DNA of 64,000 bases from Natronorubrum tibetense GA33 (lineage in GTDB: Archaea > Halobacteriota > Halobacteria > Halobacteriales > Natrialbaceae). Below the pieces are notes generated by a model, which was given only the letters and a program-made list of their open reading frames with translations, had not been told where the DNA came from and searched no databases. This document shows, in pieces, positions 6,737 through 16,048 of the stretch (position 1 is the first letter of the stretch; the number at the start of each line of letters is the position of its first letter). The stretch is taken from contig NZ_KB913017.1 in the NCBI RefSeq assembly GCF_000383975.1, forward strand, positions 2,841,527 to 2,905,526, given 5' to 3'. The position numbers and the translations under genes were made by a program.

Positions 6737-9700
6737 ATGAACAAGGGACAGGCTGCAGTCGCTGCGACGCTCCTCGTCGCGTTCCTGATGGTGACGAGCG
6801 TGATGGCGTTGCCGCTGCTCGGCGGCAGTATCGCTCCGTTCGACGCCGGACAGGAGGGGGCAAGCGATTCGGACGACGAGACGACCGAGATCGACACCGG
6901 TGACGAGACCGTAACGAACGGTGCCTCTGACGTCGACGACAGCGAATCGAACGAGTCGCTCGAACTCGTCGCGATGGAGCCGACGACGGCGACCGCGGAC
7001 GCTGCCAGCACGGACACGGATAATCCGGACGGCGAGTCGGACGCCGCTGCCGGCGACGCTGCTGTCGGAGCCGTCGGCGAAGCGGACGGGCAGGCCACGC
7101 TCGCCCAAGCGCAAGCAGACGGCGTCGAAGCCGGCGTCGACGAGGGGATCGAACTGGCCCAATCCCAGGGCGTCAACGTCACTCAGGAGCAGCGAGCGGC
7201 GGCGATCGACGGGGCCAGCGAGTCGGTCACGCAGCACCAGGAAGCCGAGGTCGAGCAGATTCAGGAGGCGACGAAGGGCGCGGTCCACGGCTCGCTGATG
7301 CACTCACAGCAGGTCGAGGCCGAGCAGATCCAGTACGCCGTCGGCGGCGCGACCGACGGGGCGCTCGGCCAGTACCAGACGGTCGAGGCGAGCCAGATGC
7401 AGGGCGCGACGTGGGGCGCGACACACGGCGCGCTCGCACAGGAACAGCGCGTCGAGGTCGAACAGATCCAGGTCGCGGCGCAAGGTGCCGCTGCAGGCGC
7501 CGCGTTCGAGGCCGGCGCTCGAGATATCGACGAGATGCCGAAGATTCAGGAGGCGGCACAGGGTGCGGCCTACGGCGCCCTCGAGCAGTACCAGAAGATT
7601 ACCGTCGAACAGCGCCAGCAGGTCACGCTCGAGCACGTCCAGCACGCCGCGGCGGGCGCGTCGGCCGGCGCGCTCGAGGGATCGACGCAGGAAGCACTCG
7701 AGCAGACCCAAGACGTCGAGGTCGAGCAGTACCAGCGCGTCGACATCAAGCAGATCCAGAAGGCCGCGACGGGCGGCGCGAAGGGCGCGCTCGTCCAGCA
7801 ACAGGAGGTGACGGTCGAGCAGACCCAGTCCGCGGCGCGCGGGGCGAGCGCGGGAGCGCTGAAACAGGTCCAGACGGTCACCGTCGAACAGGTCCAGCGT
7901 ATCTCGATCACGCAGATTCAGGAGGCCTCCTTCGGTGCGGCGACGGGGGCAATTTCCCAGAGCCAGGAGGCGTCCGTCGAGCAGATCCAGGCTGCGGCTG
8001 ACGGTGCCGCGGGCGGCGTGCTCGTCCAGCAACAGGAGGTTTCGATCACGCAGATCCAGTACGCCGCGGTCGGCGCGGCGGAAGGCGCGGTCGAGGGCGC
8101 GATTCAAGAACAGGTCGTCGAGGTCGAGCAGATTCAGGCCGCCGCGTTCGGTGCCGGCGAGGGTGCCGTAATCCAGACGCAGACCGTCGACGTCACGCAG
8201 GTCCAGATCCTCGCGAGCGGGAGCGCGAGCGGCGTGTTGATGCAACACCAGGAGGCGACGGTCCAGCAGATCCAGTCCGCGGCCAGCGCCGCCTGCCAGC
8301 AGACGGCGCAGGTGGTCCAGTACCAGCAGATCAGCATCACGCAGCTGCAGATTCTGATCCAGGAGACCGCAAGTGACGCGACGGCGTACGCGGTCGCCGA
8401 GGGGATCGACGACCCGACCGAGATCAGTCAGTACGTCGAAATCGAGATCGAGCAGCGAATCGAGGCGGTCGACGAACTCGAAGGTGAGGCGTCGATCGTG
8501 TTCACCGACCAGGACAGCGACGGCGAGAGCGTCACCGTTGATAGCGTCGAGCTCTCCGAGGGCGGGTTCGTGGCGATCTACCCGGGCGACATCGCCGCCG
8601 ATCCGAACGGAGTGATCGGGGCTTCGAGCTACCTCGAGAGCGGCGAGCACGCAGACGTCGAGATCGATCTCGAGGAGCCGATCGAGGGTGAGCAGCCGCT
8701 CGTCGCGGTGGCCCACCACGATACGACCGACGACGAGTCGTTCCAGTACGCCGCATCCGACGGAGAGGAGGACGAGCCGTACGTTACCGAGGCCGGCGCA
8801 CCGGTGTTTGACACGGCAATCGTGACGGTCGACGATCCGGACGAGCCGGCCGATCCGGAAGCGACCCTCGCGGTCAGCGATCAGGAGGGTGACGGGGAGT
8901 CGCTCGTCGTGGACGAGGCCGGCGCGGATACCGACTTCACCGTCGCTGCAGCCTACGACGGCGAGCAGGTCGAGAGCGAGCAGTTCGAGGCGAACGAGAC
9001 GCAGACGGATCTCGAACTATCACTCGAGCCGCCAATCGAGGAATCCACGACCGTCGACGTGAGCGTCGTCGGCGATGACGACGCGGAACTCGCGGCCGAA
9101 TCGATCGACTACACGCTCGCGGACGAGCCACCGGCCCCGGAGCCCGAGGCGACGCTCAACGTGAGCGATCAGACGGGTGACGGCGAGACGCTGACCGTCG
9201 AGGAGGCGAGCGCCGATGTCGACTACCAACTCACCGTGACCGACGAAGACGGCGAACAGCTCGCGGCGAGCGAGACCTTCGAGGGCAACGAGACCGTCGA
9301 ACTCGAGTCGCTCGACCTCGAGCCGCCGCTCGAGGAGAACGCGACGCTCGAGGTAGCGGTCGAATCGGTCGGTGAGGAGACGGACGCCGAGGACGAGGCC
9401 GAAACTCCCGGTGACGATGCCGACACCGACGCAGACGGCGTCCTCGTGAGCGAAACGATCGAGTACACGGTCGACGACGGGGAGACGTTCGAGGCGACGT
9501 TCATCGACTGTTCCCAGGCCGAAGTGACGGGCTCGTTCGAGGACGGCGACACGATCATCGTCGCCACTGGATTCTACGAATCGGGCGGCTTCGGAAACAC
9601 GATGGGCGAGTACGCGATCACGGTCGGTGAGGACGTCGAGGCCCCGTTCGAGGGGTCGATCACCTACGAGACGGGCGAAGAGTTCACCGTCGAGGAGACG

Positions 9701-10837
9701 GCCGAGGGTGCGACCGTGACAGTCCCCGAAGGTGACTTCGGGACCGCAATCACCGGCTTTTCCTCGCCCGATGCGATTCCGGGCTCGATCGATCATCCGA
9801 ACCCCGATGCGAGCGAGTGTATCGAAGAGGTCCGACCCGACCTGCCCGATCTTTCGGTCGTGGAGACGGAACCGACCGACGACGGTATCGACGTCACGTT
9901 CGGCTACGAGAACCCGAACGACGCCGAACTGCTCGTCGGCAGCGAGTTCCTCGAGGGAACGACCGAGGACGAACCGGTCGACGAACTCGAGCCCGGAACG
10001 AACGAGTTTACCGTCCAGTGGATGCCCGAGACCGACGACGAGCGACTCGTCTGGGCGGTCGACATGAGTAGCTACGACTACGAGGCGGACGCGGTCGAAC
10101 CCGCCGCGACGGCGACCGCAGGCGAGATCGATCCGACGGAGGACGCCGAGTTCTCGGTCGCGATTACGGGAACGAACGAACCCGTCGAACAGGGTGAGAC
10201 GCTCGAGGTCGGTGCCGAACTCGAGAACGTCGGCGAGGCGGAAGACAGCCAGGTGATCGAACTGGCACTCGACGGCGAGACCGCCGATACGACGGAGGTG
10301 TCACTCGAGCCCGGTTCCGTCGAAGAGACGACGCTGACCGCTGAGACTGAAGATCTCGAGCCCGGCGAGTACACCGCTACAGTCTCGAGCGAGAACGAAA
10401 CCGCCGAGACGACAGTGACGATTGAGGCGGTCGACGAGACCGAACTCGAGGACGAAGCGCCCGATCCGACTGACGAGACAGCGGACGCGGAACCAGCGGA
10501 CGAGCCTGCTGACGATCCGGTAGAAGAAGATCCACTTGACGCACCTGCCGACGAAGAGCCAACCGACGGACCGGTCGACGACGAGACGCCGAGCGAGGAA
10601 CCGCCCACCGAAGCGGACGAGACACCCAGTGATGACCCACAGACCGAGGAACCGCCCACCGAAGCGGACGAAACGGACGGCTCAGGCGACGAGCCCGGTG
10701 CAGACATCCCTGAGACGGAAGACAACGGGGACGACGAACCGGCCGATCAACAGCCGCCCGAAGATCCAGAGACTCCCGAGGAGTCCGAGGGACCGGATCC
10801 GGGTTCGGGCGCGGAACCGGCGGAGGCTGCGGAGTAG
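6737..10837 (+). CDS. Giant exported protein with 23-residue Gln/Ala/Gly repeats, DUF7282-like and CARDB domains
   Basis: A 1366-residue, very acidic surface protein. Residues 1-30 form a hydrophobic export segment that begins MNKGQAAVAATLLVAFLMV. The Lys-Gly-Gln placed directly before the hydrophobic stretch resembles a prepilin-peptidase (class III) signal, although a normal Sec signal is also possible. Residues 36-125 are an Asp/Ser/Thr linker. Residues about 165-550 hold at least 13 units of an exact 23-residue repeat, AAxGAxxGALxQxQ plus xVxVEQIQ, sometimes with an extra 8-residue VxVxQxQ block. Then come a domain like the haloarchaeal DUF7282 (about 580-700) with two shortened relatives, a CARDB-type beta-sandwich (about 1135-1235), and a Glu/Asp/Pro/Thr tail. 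No C-terminal PGF sorting motif or membrane anchor is present. A cell-surface adhesin or fibre is the likely role. The repeat family itself I do not recognise. Confidence 0.8.
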   Translation: MNKGQAAVAATLLVAFLMVTSVMALPLLGGSIAPFDAGQEGASDSDDETTEIDTGDETVTNGASDVDDSESNESLELVAMEPTTATADAASTDTDNPDGESDAAAGDAAVGAVGEADGQATLAQAQADGVEAGVDEGIELAQSQGVNVTQEQRAAAIDGASESVTQHQEAEVEQIQEATKGAVHGSLMHSQQVEAEQIQYAVGGATDGALGQYQTVEASQMQGATWGATHGALAQEQRVEVEQIQVAAQGAAAGAAFEAGARDIDEMPKIQEAAQGAAYGALEQYQKITVEQRQQVTLEHVQHAAAGASAGALEGSTQEALEQTQDVEVEQYQRVDIKQIQKAATGGAKGALVQQQEVTVEQTQSAARGASAGALKQVQTVTVEQVQRISITQIQEASFGAATGAISQSQEASVEQIQAAADGAAGGVLVQQQEVSITQIQYAAVGAAEGAVEGAIQEQVVEVEQIQAAAFGAGEGAVIQTQTVDVTQVQILASGSASGVLMQHQEATVQQIQSAASAACQQTAQVVQYQQISITQLQILIQETASDATAYAVAEGIDDPTEISQYVEIEIEQRIEAVDELEGEASIVFTDQDSDGESVTVDSVELSEGGFVAIYPGDIAADPNGVIGASSYLESGEHADVEIDLEEPIEGEQPLVAVAHHDTTDDESFQYAASDGEEDEPYVTEAGAPVFDTAIVTVDDPDEPADPEATLAVSDQEGDGESLVVDEAGADTDFTVAAAYDGEQVESEQFEANETQTDLELSLEPPIEESTTVDVSVVGDDDAELAAESIDYTLADEPPAPEPEATLNVSDQTGDGETLTVEEASADVDYQLTVTDEDGEQLAASETFEGNETVELESLDLEPPLEENATLEVAVESVGEETDAEDEAETPGDDADTDADGVLVSETIEYTVDDGETFEATFIDCSQAEVTGSFEDGDTIIVATGFYESGGFGNTMGEYAITVGEDVEAPFEGSITYETGEEFTVEETAEGATVTVPEGDFGTAITGFSSPDAIPGSIDHPNPDASECIEEVRPDLPDLSVVETEPTDDGIDVTFGYENPNDAELLVGSEFLEGTTEDEPVDELEPGTNEFTVQWMPETDDERLVWAVDMSSYDYEADAVEPAATATAGEIDPTEDAEFSVAITGTNEPVEQGETLEVGAELENVGEAEDSQVIELALDGETADTTEVSLEPGSVEETTLTAETEDLEPGEYTATVSSENETAETTVTIEAVDETELEDEAPDPTDETADAEPADEPADDPVEEDPLDAPADEEPTDGPVDDETPSEEPPTEADETPSDDPQTEEPPTEADETDGSGDEPGADIPETEDNGDDEPADQQPPEDPETPEESEGPDPGSGAEPAEAAE

Positions 10838-10963
10838 CCGACGCTAACAACGGCGATTCCGTCTCGAGTACATCCTGGATCTGAAGAGGGACGACGCGCT
10901 ATCGGTTCGATCTATTTTCACAGAAACGATGTTCGCGTTCGGGTCCGCAGTTCGAACCGCGAC

Positions 10964-11254
10964 TCAGTGCTGGTGGCCGGTCGCTTCGCCGTAGGTCACG
11001 CCGAATCGCTCCTCGAACAGGTCCATGATACGGTCTTCCTGGGCCTCGAGTTCTTCGTCTGCGCCCTCTCCGTGGTGGACGATGTGGTGGGCACGGCTGG
11101 CGAAGGAGAGGAGAGTGATGTCGGCGATCGTCTCGGCGTCGGACTGGTCGCCCTCGGCGACGAGATCGACGAGTCCGGACGGGATGGTCACGTCGTCGGT
11201 GCTGTCGTCGTCGGCGGTAATCTCGAACGTCGTCGTCTCGATGTCGTCTGTCAT
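10964..11254 (-). CDS. Small conserved haloarchaeal protein (DUF7545-like)
   Basis: A 96-residue acidic protein ending in GHQH. The middle, ADITLLSFASRAHHIVHHGEGADEELEAQEDRIMDLFEERFG, is a long helical stretch with a His-rich ASRAHHIVHHG segment. I associate this with a small haloarchaeal family (DUF7545, from memory and not verified). The function is unknown. The His cluster could bind a metal. It is a single gene with its own short upstream region. Confidence 0.75.
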   Translation of the reverse strand: MTDDIETTTFEITADDDSTDDVTIPSGLVDLVAEGDQSDAETIADITLLSFASRAHHIVHHGEGADEELEAQEDRIMDLFEERFGVTYGEATGHQH

Positions 11255-11381
11255 ACCGCTACTGAAGCGAGGCGTCCGTAAAGGTGCTGTGGCTTGGCAT
11301 CGGCGCGTCGGATCGGGACGCCCGTGGGCTGTGTGCCAATAGTATTCGTCGACGCCTCCCCACCGAACGGTCGCTCAGTTT

Positions 11382-11846
11382 CTACTCCTCCGTCGCTGCA
11401 GCCTGTCGAACGGAGTCCCAGCGGCCGTTCGACTCGAGGTGTGACTGTAACTCGTCGGCGTACTCCTGCGTGAGTTGCTCGGCTGCACGCTCCTGTTCGG
11501 CGTGAGAGTCGCCGCTGTCGCCGCCACCCAATCCGAGCGCACCCTTGATCGAGCCGAGAACGCCGCCGCTCGAGGAGCCGCCCTGTTGGCCCTGTGGCTG
11601 CCCGCCCATTCCCATGCCGGTGCCGACGTTCTCGAGTTCGGGGATGATCTGCTCGACCTTTTCGGTGTTGGCGACGATTCGCGCCCGGTCGGGATCGTCG
11701 GGATGTTCGATCTCGAACTCCGTCGCGGTCATGATCAGACTCCACTGCTGGCTGGAAAACTGCGACTCCACGATCCGGGAGGTGAACTCCTGATCGACGG
11801 TCATTCGCGCGCCGACGATCCGGTCCGTCCACGGGCTGTCACTCAT
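11382..11846 (-). CDS. DUF5799 family haloarchaeal protein
   Basis: A 154-residue protein. It starts MSDSPWTDRIVGARMTVDQEF, followed by a conserved block QQWSLIMTATEFEIEHPDDPDRARIVANT, then a Gly/Gln/Ser-rich linker of about 35 residues and a C-terminal helix AEQLTQEYADELQSHLESNGRW. This layout matches the haloarchaea-restricted family DUF5799, of unknown function. The ATG at 11846 is preferred over the one at 11888, whose extra 14 residues (proline-rich, with Cys) do not look coding. Confidence 0.83.
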   Translation of the reverse strand: MSDSPWTDRIVGARMTVDQEFTSRIVESQFSSQQWSLIMTATEFEIEHPDDPDRARIVANTEKVEQIIPELENVGTGMGMGGQPQGQQGGSSSGGVLGSIKGALGLGGGDSGDSHAEQERAAEQLTQEYADELQSHLESNGRWDSVRQAAATEE

Positions 11847-11918
11847 ACACACTGGTTGGGACGGTGGTGGTATCAGGGTTTTCATCACTCGTGGATCGAA
11901 TCGGCCACGAGTTGAGGG

Positions 11919-12419
11919 TCAATCGAGTCGTACGGACGTCTCCGCGTACTTCTTCGAGAGTTCCACGTACCGGTCGGCCGTCCGCTCGAGTCGGGGATCG
12001 TCGATCTCGGTCTTCGGTTCGGCGGGCGCGCCGGCGACGAGGGTCGATGGCGGGATCTCGGTGTCTTCGGTGACGACGCTGCCGGCCGCGACGACTGCCC
12101 CGTCGCCGACGTGAGAGCCGTCGAGGACGACCGCGTTCATGCCGACCAACGCGCGCTCGCCAACGGTCGCGTCGTGGACGATGGCACTGTGACCCACCGT
12201 CGAGTAGGGCTCGAGTTCGGCGTCCTCGTGGAGAACGGCGTTGTCCTGGACGTTCGCGCCTTCGCCGACGACGATCTTGCCGTGGTCGCCCCGCAGCGTC
12301 GTGTTCGGCCAGACGCTCGCGTCTGCTTCGACGACGACGTTTCCGATGACGACTGCAGCCTCGTCAACGTACGCCGAGTCGGCGATCTGGGGTTTCATCC
12401 CGTCGAACGATCGTAGCAT
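11919..12419 (-). CDS. Gamma-class carbonic anhydrase-like hexapeptide-repeat protein
   Basis: A 166-residue left-handed beta-helix protein. Hexapeptide turns run from about residue 12 to 125. The three zinc-ligand histidines are in the expected spacing, in NAVLHED, TVGHSAIVHDATVG and the latter's second His. It carries the conserved NTTLRGDHGKI and NVQDNAVLH segments of the YrdA/CaiE/gamma-CA group. A C-terminal helix follows. The family hydrates CO2 or has related acyl-metabolism roles, and activity is not certain for the short YrdA-like members. I start at the ATG (MLRSFDGMKP) at 12419. The longer frame from 12458 is less likely. Confidence 0.87.
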   Translation of the reverse strand: MLRSFDGMKPQIADSAYVDEAAVVIGNVVVEADASVWPNTTLRGDHGKIVVGEGANVQDNAVLHEDAELEPYSTVGHSAIVHDATVGERALVGMNAVVLDGSHVGDGAVVAAGSVVTEDTEIPPSTLVAGAPAEPKTEIDDPRLERTADRYVELSKKYAETSVRLD

Positions 12420-12800
12420 GCCTGTGGCTGACGTGAGCAACGTCTTGAACCTGCCCATCGGTCTCGAGCGGACTCGTTCTCACATCCGAACGGGTCACGG
12501 ATCGCCAGCGTTCTGGCGTTCCATCCGATCGCCCCGGGTCGCCGGCCTTCTGCCGTTCCGCGCGACGGCACTACGGGTATCGTGACACTCTTTCACACCG
12601 GAGTTCCAACATAATTTGGCAGTACGGCTAATGCATCGTTCGTCAAAGTACCCGTTGACGGCGGACATCCGTCCCTCCGACTGGCGGCGATCCGTCGTCT
12701 GTGTCATCCCACGCACCCCGAACCACCAGTTGGGGTTTTCACCCCACCACCTTCCTTCCACCTCTCTTCGTACGCGCCGTCAGCGCAGCGACCGCGTCGG
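12420..12800. other. Intergenic region, no gene seen
   Basis: About 380 bp between the carbonic anhydrase gene start and the DUF3006 gene end. A more AT-rich stretch near 12600-12640 could be the carbonic anhydrase promoter region or part of an older element. A short hairpin GGGG-N6-CCCC at about 12733-12746 lies just past the 3' end of the leftward DUF3006 gene and could help end its transcript. Open frames here lack haloarchaeal amino acid bias. Confidence 0.4.
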
Positions 12801-13073
12801 TTACTCGTCGGGGAGTCGCTCAGAGAGGCGGTCGAATCGCTCCTGTGCGCTCTCTCGTCGCTCCCGTTCCACAGACGGCCGATAGGTTAGCTCCCGGAGT
12901 TCGTCGTCCTCGAACTCGACGTCGAAGACGGCCCCTTCGTGCTGACCGTCTTCTGGCAGCGATTCGACCGCCATCGTCCGCTCGTCGACGACGGTGTCGT
13001 CCGTCTCGAGCAGGAGCACGGCCGTCTTTCCGTCGACGATTCGATCGACGACCGCAGTGTCGGTCTCGGTCAT
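12801..13073 (-). CDS. DUF3006 family protein
   Basis: A 90-residue acidic protein. The sequence DRIVDGKTAVLLLETD, then ESLPEDGQHEGAVFDVEF, is the DUF3006 small beta-barrel pattern. Such genes commonly sit next to ComEC-type metallo-beta-lactamase genes. Here the start codon overlaps the stop of the upstream MBL lipoprotein gene by 4 bp (13070-13073), so the two are translationally coupled. The function is unknown, probably linked to the MBL protein. Confidence 0.85.
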   Translation of the reverse strand: MTETDTAVVDRIVDGKTAVLLLETDDTVVDERTMAVESLPEDGQHEGAVFDVEFEDDELRELTYRPSVERERRESAQERFDRLSERLPDE

Positions 13074-14128
13074 GGACTGACAGTAAGCGCGGGCGGCGTA
13101 TCAACTCCCGCCCCCGTCGACGGCCGTGGCGGATACAGTGACGCCGATTCGGATTCGGAGTCCGAATTGGCTTCGTGCTTTCGCTCGAGCAACGTCGCCG
13201 GATCCGTCGGCTCGTCGTATTCGGCCGTCACCGAGGCGTCGGTCCCGTCGGTCGTGAGCACGATATCGCCGTGGACGCCGGTCCAGTACGTCACGATATC
13301 GCGGTCGGCGAACGACTCGAGCACCTCGTCGTGTGGGTGTCCATACTGGGACTCGAGTGCGCTCGAGATGACGGCGACGTCCGGATCGACGCGGTCGAGG
13401 AACGGATCGGTAGAGGAGGTAGAGGAGCCGTGGTGTCCGGCCTGATAGGCGTCGGCCGCGAGGTCGTCGCTGTGTGCGTCGACCATCCGCTGTTCGGCGT
13501 CTCGCTCCGCGTCACCGGTCGTCAGGTACGTGAAATCGCCGAACGCGACGCTGAGCGTGACGCTGTTGTAGTGGAGTCCGTCCCCGCCGTCTTCCGGCGG
13601 ATTCCGCACGGTCGCCTCGACGGCGTCGTCCTCGAGGGGGAGCGTCGAGCCCTCGCTGACCTCGAAGAGCCTGATCTCGTACGCCTCGACGGCGTCGAGG
13701 TAGCGCTCGTACGTCTGGCTCGTGTGGGTGATACCAGAGTCGTAGGCCGCACCGACGCCCTCGCCGTGCTCCTCGAAGTGCTCGATGACGGCCGCGTGGC
13801 CGCCGATGTGGTCCGCGTGGGCGTGGGTCGCAACGAGATGATCGATCCGATCGATATTTTCGCTCTCGAGGTAGTCGATGACGCCCTGGCCGTCCTGTCG
13901 CCAGTCGCCCGTATCGATGAGAATCGTCTCGCCATCGGGCGTGACGATCAGCGTTGCATCGGCCTGTCCGACGTCGATATGGTGGACCTCGAGTTCGCCG
14001 TCGACATCGGTTTCGTCGCCGCTGTCGGCGTTTTCGGAGCCGTCACTCACGCCGAATCCGCCGATACAGCCGGAGAGGACGAGTAGTCCAGCAACCATCA
14101 CGACCGCCAACCCGCGTCGCCGTCGCAT
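13070..14128 (-). CDS. ComEC C-terminal-like metallo-beta-lactamase, lipoprotein
   Basis: A 352-residue protein. It starts with a lipoprotein signal (MRRRR, hydrophobic stretch, LSGC lipobox, Cys21), then an acidic linker. The MBL domain reads VHHIDVGQADATLIVTPDG, with metal site THAHADHIGGH, LTTGDAERDAE and YQAGHHGSST. This corresponds to the soluble hydrolase domain at the C-terminus of bacterial ComEC/Rec2. In bacteria that domain is linked to DNA uptake and can degrade DNA. Here it is exported without the ComEC channel. It lies upstream of, and overlaps, the DUF3006 gene. A surface nuclease or phosphodiesterase role is plausible. Confidence 0.87.
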   Translation of the reverse strand: MRRRRGLAVVMVAGLLVLSGCIGGFGVSDGSENADSGDETDVDGELEVHHIDVGQADATLIVTPDGETILIDTGDWRQDGQGVIDYLESENIDRIDHLVATHAHADHIGGHAAVIEHFEEHGEGVGAAYDSGITHTSQTYERYLDAVEAYEIRLFEVSEGSTLPLEDDAVEATVRNPPEDGGDGLHYNSVTLSVAFGDFTYLTTGDAERDAEQRMVDAHSDDLAADAYQAGHHGSSTSSTDPFLDRVDPDVAVISSALESQYGHPHDEVLESFADRDIVTYWTGVHGDIVLTTDGTDASVTAEYDEPTDPATLLERKHEANSDSESESASLYPPRPSTGAGVDTPPALTVSP

Positions 14129-14255
14129 ACGTCTCCCGACGATGTCACCGAATATGTGGGTTTGGACCGCCTAGAGCAGACAACTGTCGCGAAAATAAAC
14201 ACGTTCGCCGCCGGCCGTCGTCACGCCTCGATCGATCGCGATACCCGATCGACGC

Positions 14256-14651
14256 TCAGAACGCGCCGCCTTCGAAACTCGTCCCGGCGTGTAGCTCGGA
14301 CTTCAGCGCGTCGTGAACCTTACAGAGTTCGAACGCACGCTCGACGACCTTTTCGCCGGTTTCGTCGTCGACGTCGGCTTCCACGCGGATGTCGAAGGAT
14401 ACCGACTCGAGTTTGTCGTCGTCGTTGAGTTCGCCCGCCGACTCGATTTCGATCCGTCCGAGGTCGCCGGCACCCCGCTGTTCGCCGCCGACCCGCAGCG
14501 CGGGGACGTAACAGGAGGCGTAGGCGGCCAGCAGCGCCTCGAGCGTGTCGGGTGCTTCCTCGCCGGTCGCATCGATGGTCGTCTCGAACTCGCGGATCTC
14601 GTTTGTCGCGCTGTATCCCTCCTCGGAGACGGTGGTAACCTGTTTCGCCAT
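14256..14651 (-). CDS. OsmC/Ohr family peroxide-type redox protein
   Basis: A 131-residue protein with the OsmC fold. GYSATNEIREFETTIDATGEEAPDTLEALLAAYASCYVPALR carries the first conserved cysteine at the start of the long helix, and ERAFELCKVHDALKS carries the second. The family reduces organic hydroperoxides through these cysteines. The ATG at 14651 is chosen because the 18 residues before it are not conserved in character. It is a single gene, on the same strand as the MBL hydrolase upstream. Confidence 0.87.
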   Translation of the reverse strand: MAKQVTTVSEEGYSATNEIREFETTIDATGEEAPDTLEALLAAYASCYVPALRVGGEQRGAGDLGRIEIESAGELNDDDKLESVSFDIRVEADVDDETGEKVVERAFELCKVHDALKSELHAGTSFEGGAF

Positions 14652-14809
14652 AGCACTCGAGTCGTCCACAGCCTGCGGTGTAAACGTTGTTCTCCCGAAC
14701 GACACCGTCCGTTCGTCTGAGAGGAACCCGGCTGTTTGCGGGGCTGTGGTTTCTGACGACGCCGCTGGTTACGGCTCTTCGCGAACCGACTGCCTTCTCG
14801 AGTGAGCAG

Positions 14810-15538
14810 TCAGGGATCGATCTCGAACGGTTCGTCGGCCTCGAGCGCCACGACTTCGACGTCGCTCCCCGTCGCAGCGACCTCGCTCTCGAACTCCTCG
14901 GGGTCCTGTTCGATCGGCGGGAAGGTGTCGTAGTGCTGTGGGAATGCGTAATCGACGTCGAGCCAGTCGACGGCGATGGCGGCCTGCTGCGGTCCCATCG
15001 TGAAGTGGTCGCCGATCGGGACGATGGCCGCGTCGGGCTCGAGATAGGAGCCGATAACGTCACGCATCTCGGACATCAGCGAGGTGTCGCCAGCGTTGTA
15101 GATGGTGGTGGACTCTTCGTCTGCGACCTGCGTCGGCTTCGTATCCGAGATGACGAAGCCGGCCGGCATCCCGCCGCTTTTCGCGTTCTCGGTCATGATG
15201 CCGTTCGTGTGGTCGGCACGGACCATGGTGACGTACGCGTCGCCACACTCGACGGTACCGCCGAGGTTCATTCCCATGCCGCCGACGGCGTCCTCGAAGC
15301 CGAACTCCTCCTCGCAGTAGGAGACGAGCTCCGGCGTCGCGACCAGCGTCGCCTCGGCAAACTCGCCGGCGTGGGCGATGTGGTCGGCGTGGCCGTGGGT
15401 GAGCAACACATAGTCCGGCGTGTCGATATTCGACGGCTCGAGGTCCGTCTTCGGATTGTCGAAGAACGGGTCGATCAATAGCTCCGTCTCCCCTACAGTG
15501 ACGTGCCACGTCGAGTGGCCGTGCCAGGTGACCTGCAT
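14810..15538 (-). CDS. Metal-dependent hydrolase of the UPF0173 / MBL-fold family
   Basis: A 242-residue MBL-fold protein. It begins [25 protein letters not shown], and the metal site is [16 protein letters not shown]. Further features are [36 protein letters not shown] and [11 protein letters not shown]. This is the pattern of UPF0173 proteins such as YtkL and of related UlaG-like lactonases. The substrate is unknown. The start at 15538 begins exactly at the first beta-strand, while the 39 residues upstream in the same frame are basic and not typical. Confidence 0.88.
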   Translation of the reverse strand: MQVTWHGHSTWHVTVGETELLIDPFFDNPKTDLEPSNIDTPDYVLLTHGHADHIAHAGEFAEATLVATPELVSYCEEEFGFEDAVGGMGMNLGGTVECGDAYVTMVRADHTNGIMTENAKSGGMPAGFVISDTKPTQVADEESTTIYNAGDTSLMSEMRDVIGSYLEPDAAIVPIGDHFTMGPQQAAIAVDWLDVDYAFPQHYDTFPPIEQDPEEFESEVAATGSDVEVVALEADEPFEIDP

Positions 15539-15693
15539 AGCGTGCGATGGTTGGGGCGAATCGACCTTAAAGCTGGCCGAGCGGTCGTCCCGAACGTCGC
15601 CGGCGGTCGTCGAATCGCGACGGATACGAGACGCGCCGACGCGGAACGGCTGCAATGCCGTGTCGTTTTCTACCCCCGGTCCGTACGACGGGT

Positions 15694-15957
15694 ATGCTCA
15701 CGCTGAATCTCGACGAGTTCATGGTTGAGTTAAAAGAAGGGTCGATCAAGAACGTCGGCCCGACGAACAAGTCGGCGACGGTCAAGCTGTTCGAAGTCGA
15801 GGAGGCCGAGGCTCGAGCGTTCGGCGACAAACGCGTCAAACTCGTCTTCGAGGACGCGGACGGGAACGAGGTGCAGGTGTCGCTCTTTCCCGAGGACGTC
15901 CGCAAGATCGCGAGCGATATCGACGCTCTCGAGGACGATTCACCGGTTTTCGAGTAG
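15694..15957 (+). CDS. Small conserved haloarchaeal protein
   Basis: An 87-residue acidic protein starting [20 protein letters not shown]. It has mixed strand and helix ([44 protein letters not shown]), like a small beta-barrel with a C-terminal helix. I do not recognise the family. It lies between a divergent MBL gene and the downstream RecJ-like gene (91 bp away, same strand). The composition and third-position GC support it being a real gene. Confidence 0.7.
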   Translation: MLTLNLDEFMVELKEGSIKNVGPTNKSATVKLFEVEEAEARAFGDKRVKLVFEDADGNEVQVSLFPEDVRKIASDIDALEDDSPVFE

Positions 15958-16048
15958 AACGCCGGCTGCGCTCCCGGTCGGCGGCGGGGATGCACTTGCG
16001 AACACAATTCGACAACAGTTTTAGGACGAAACTGCTTGGTCCCAGTAG

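Noticed and set aside
7304-8719. Long leftward open frame (471 codons) opposite the giant repeat protein
   Set aside because: It is the antisense shadow of the repeat DNA: Leu/Asp/Arg-rich sequence mirroring the Gln/Glu/Ala codons, with no start region or family.
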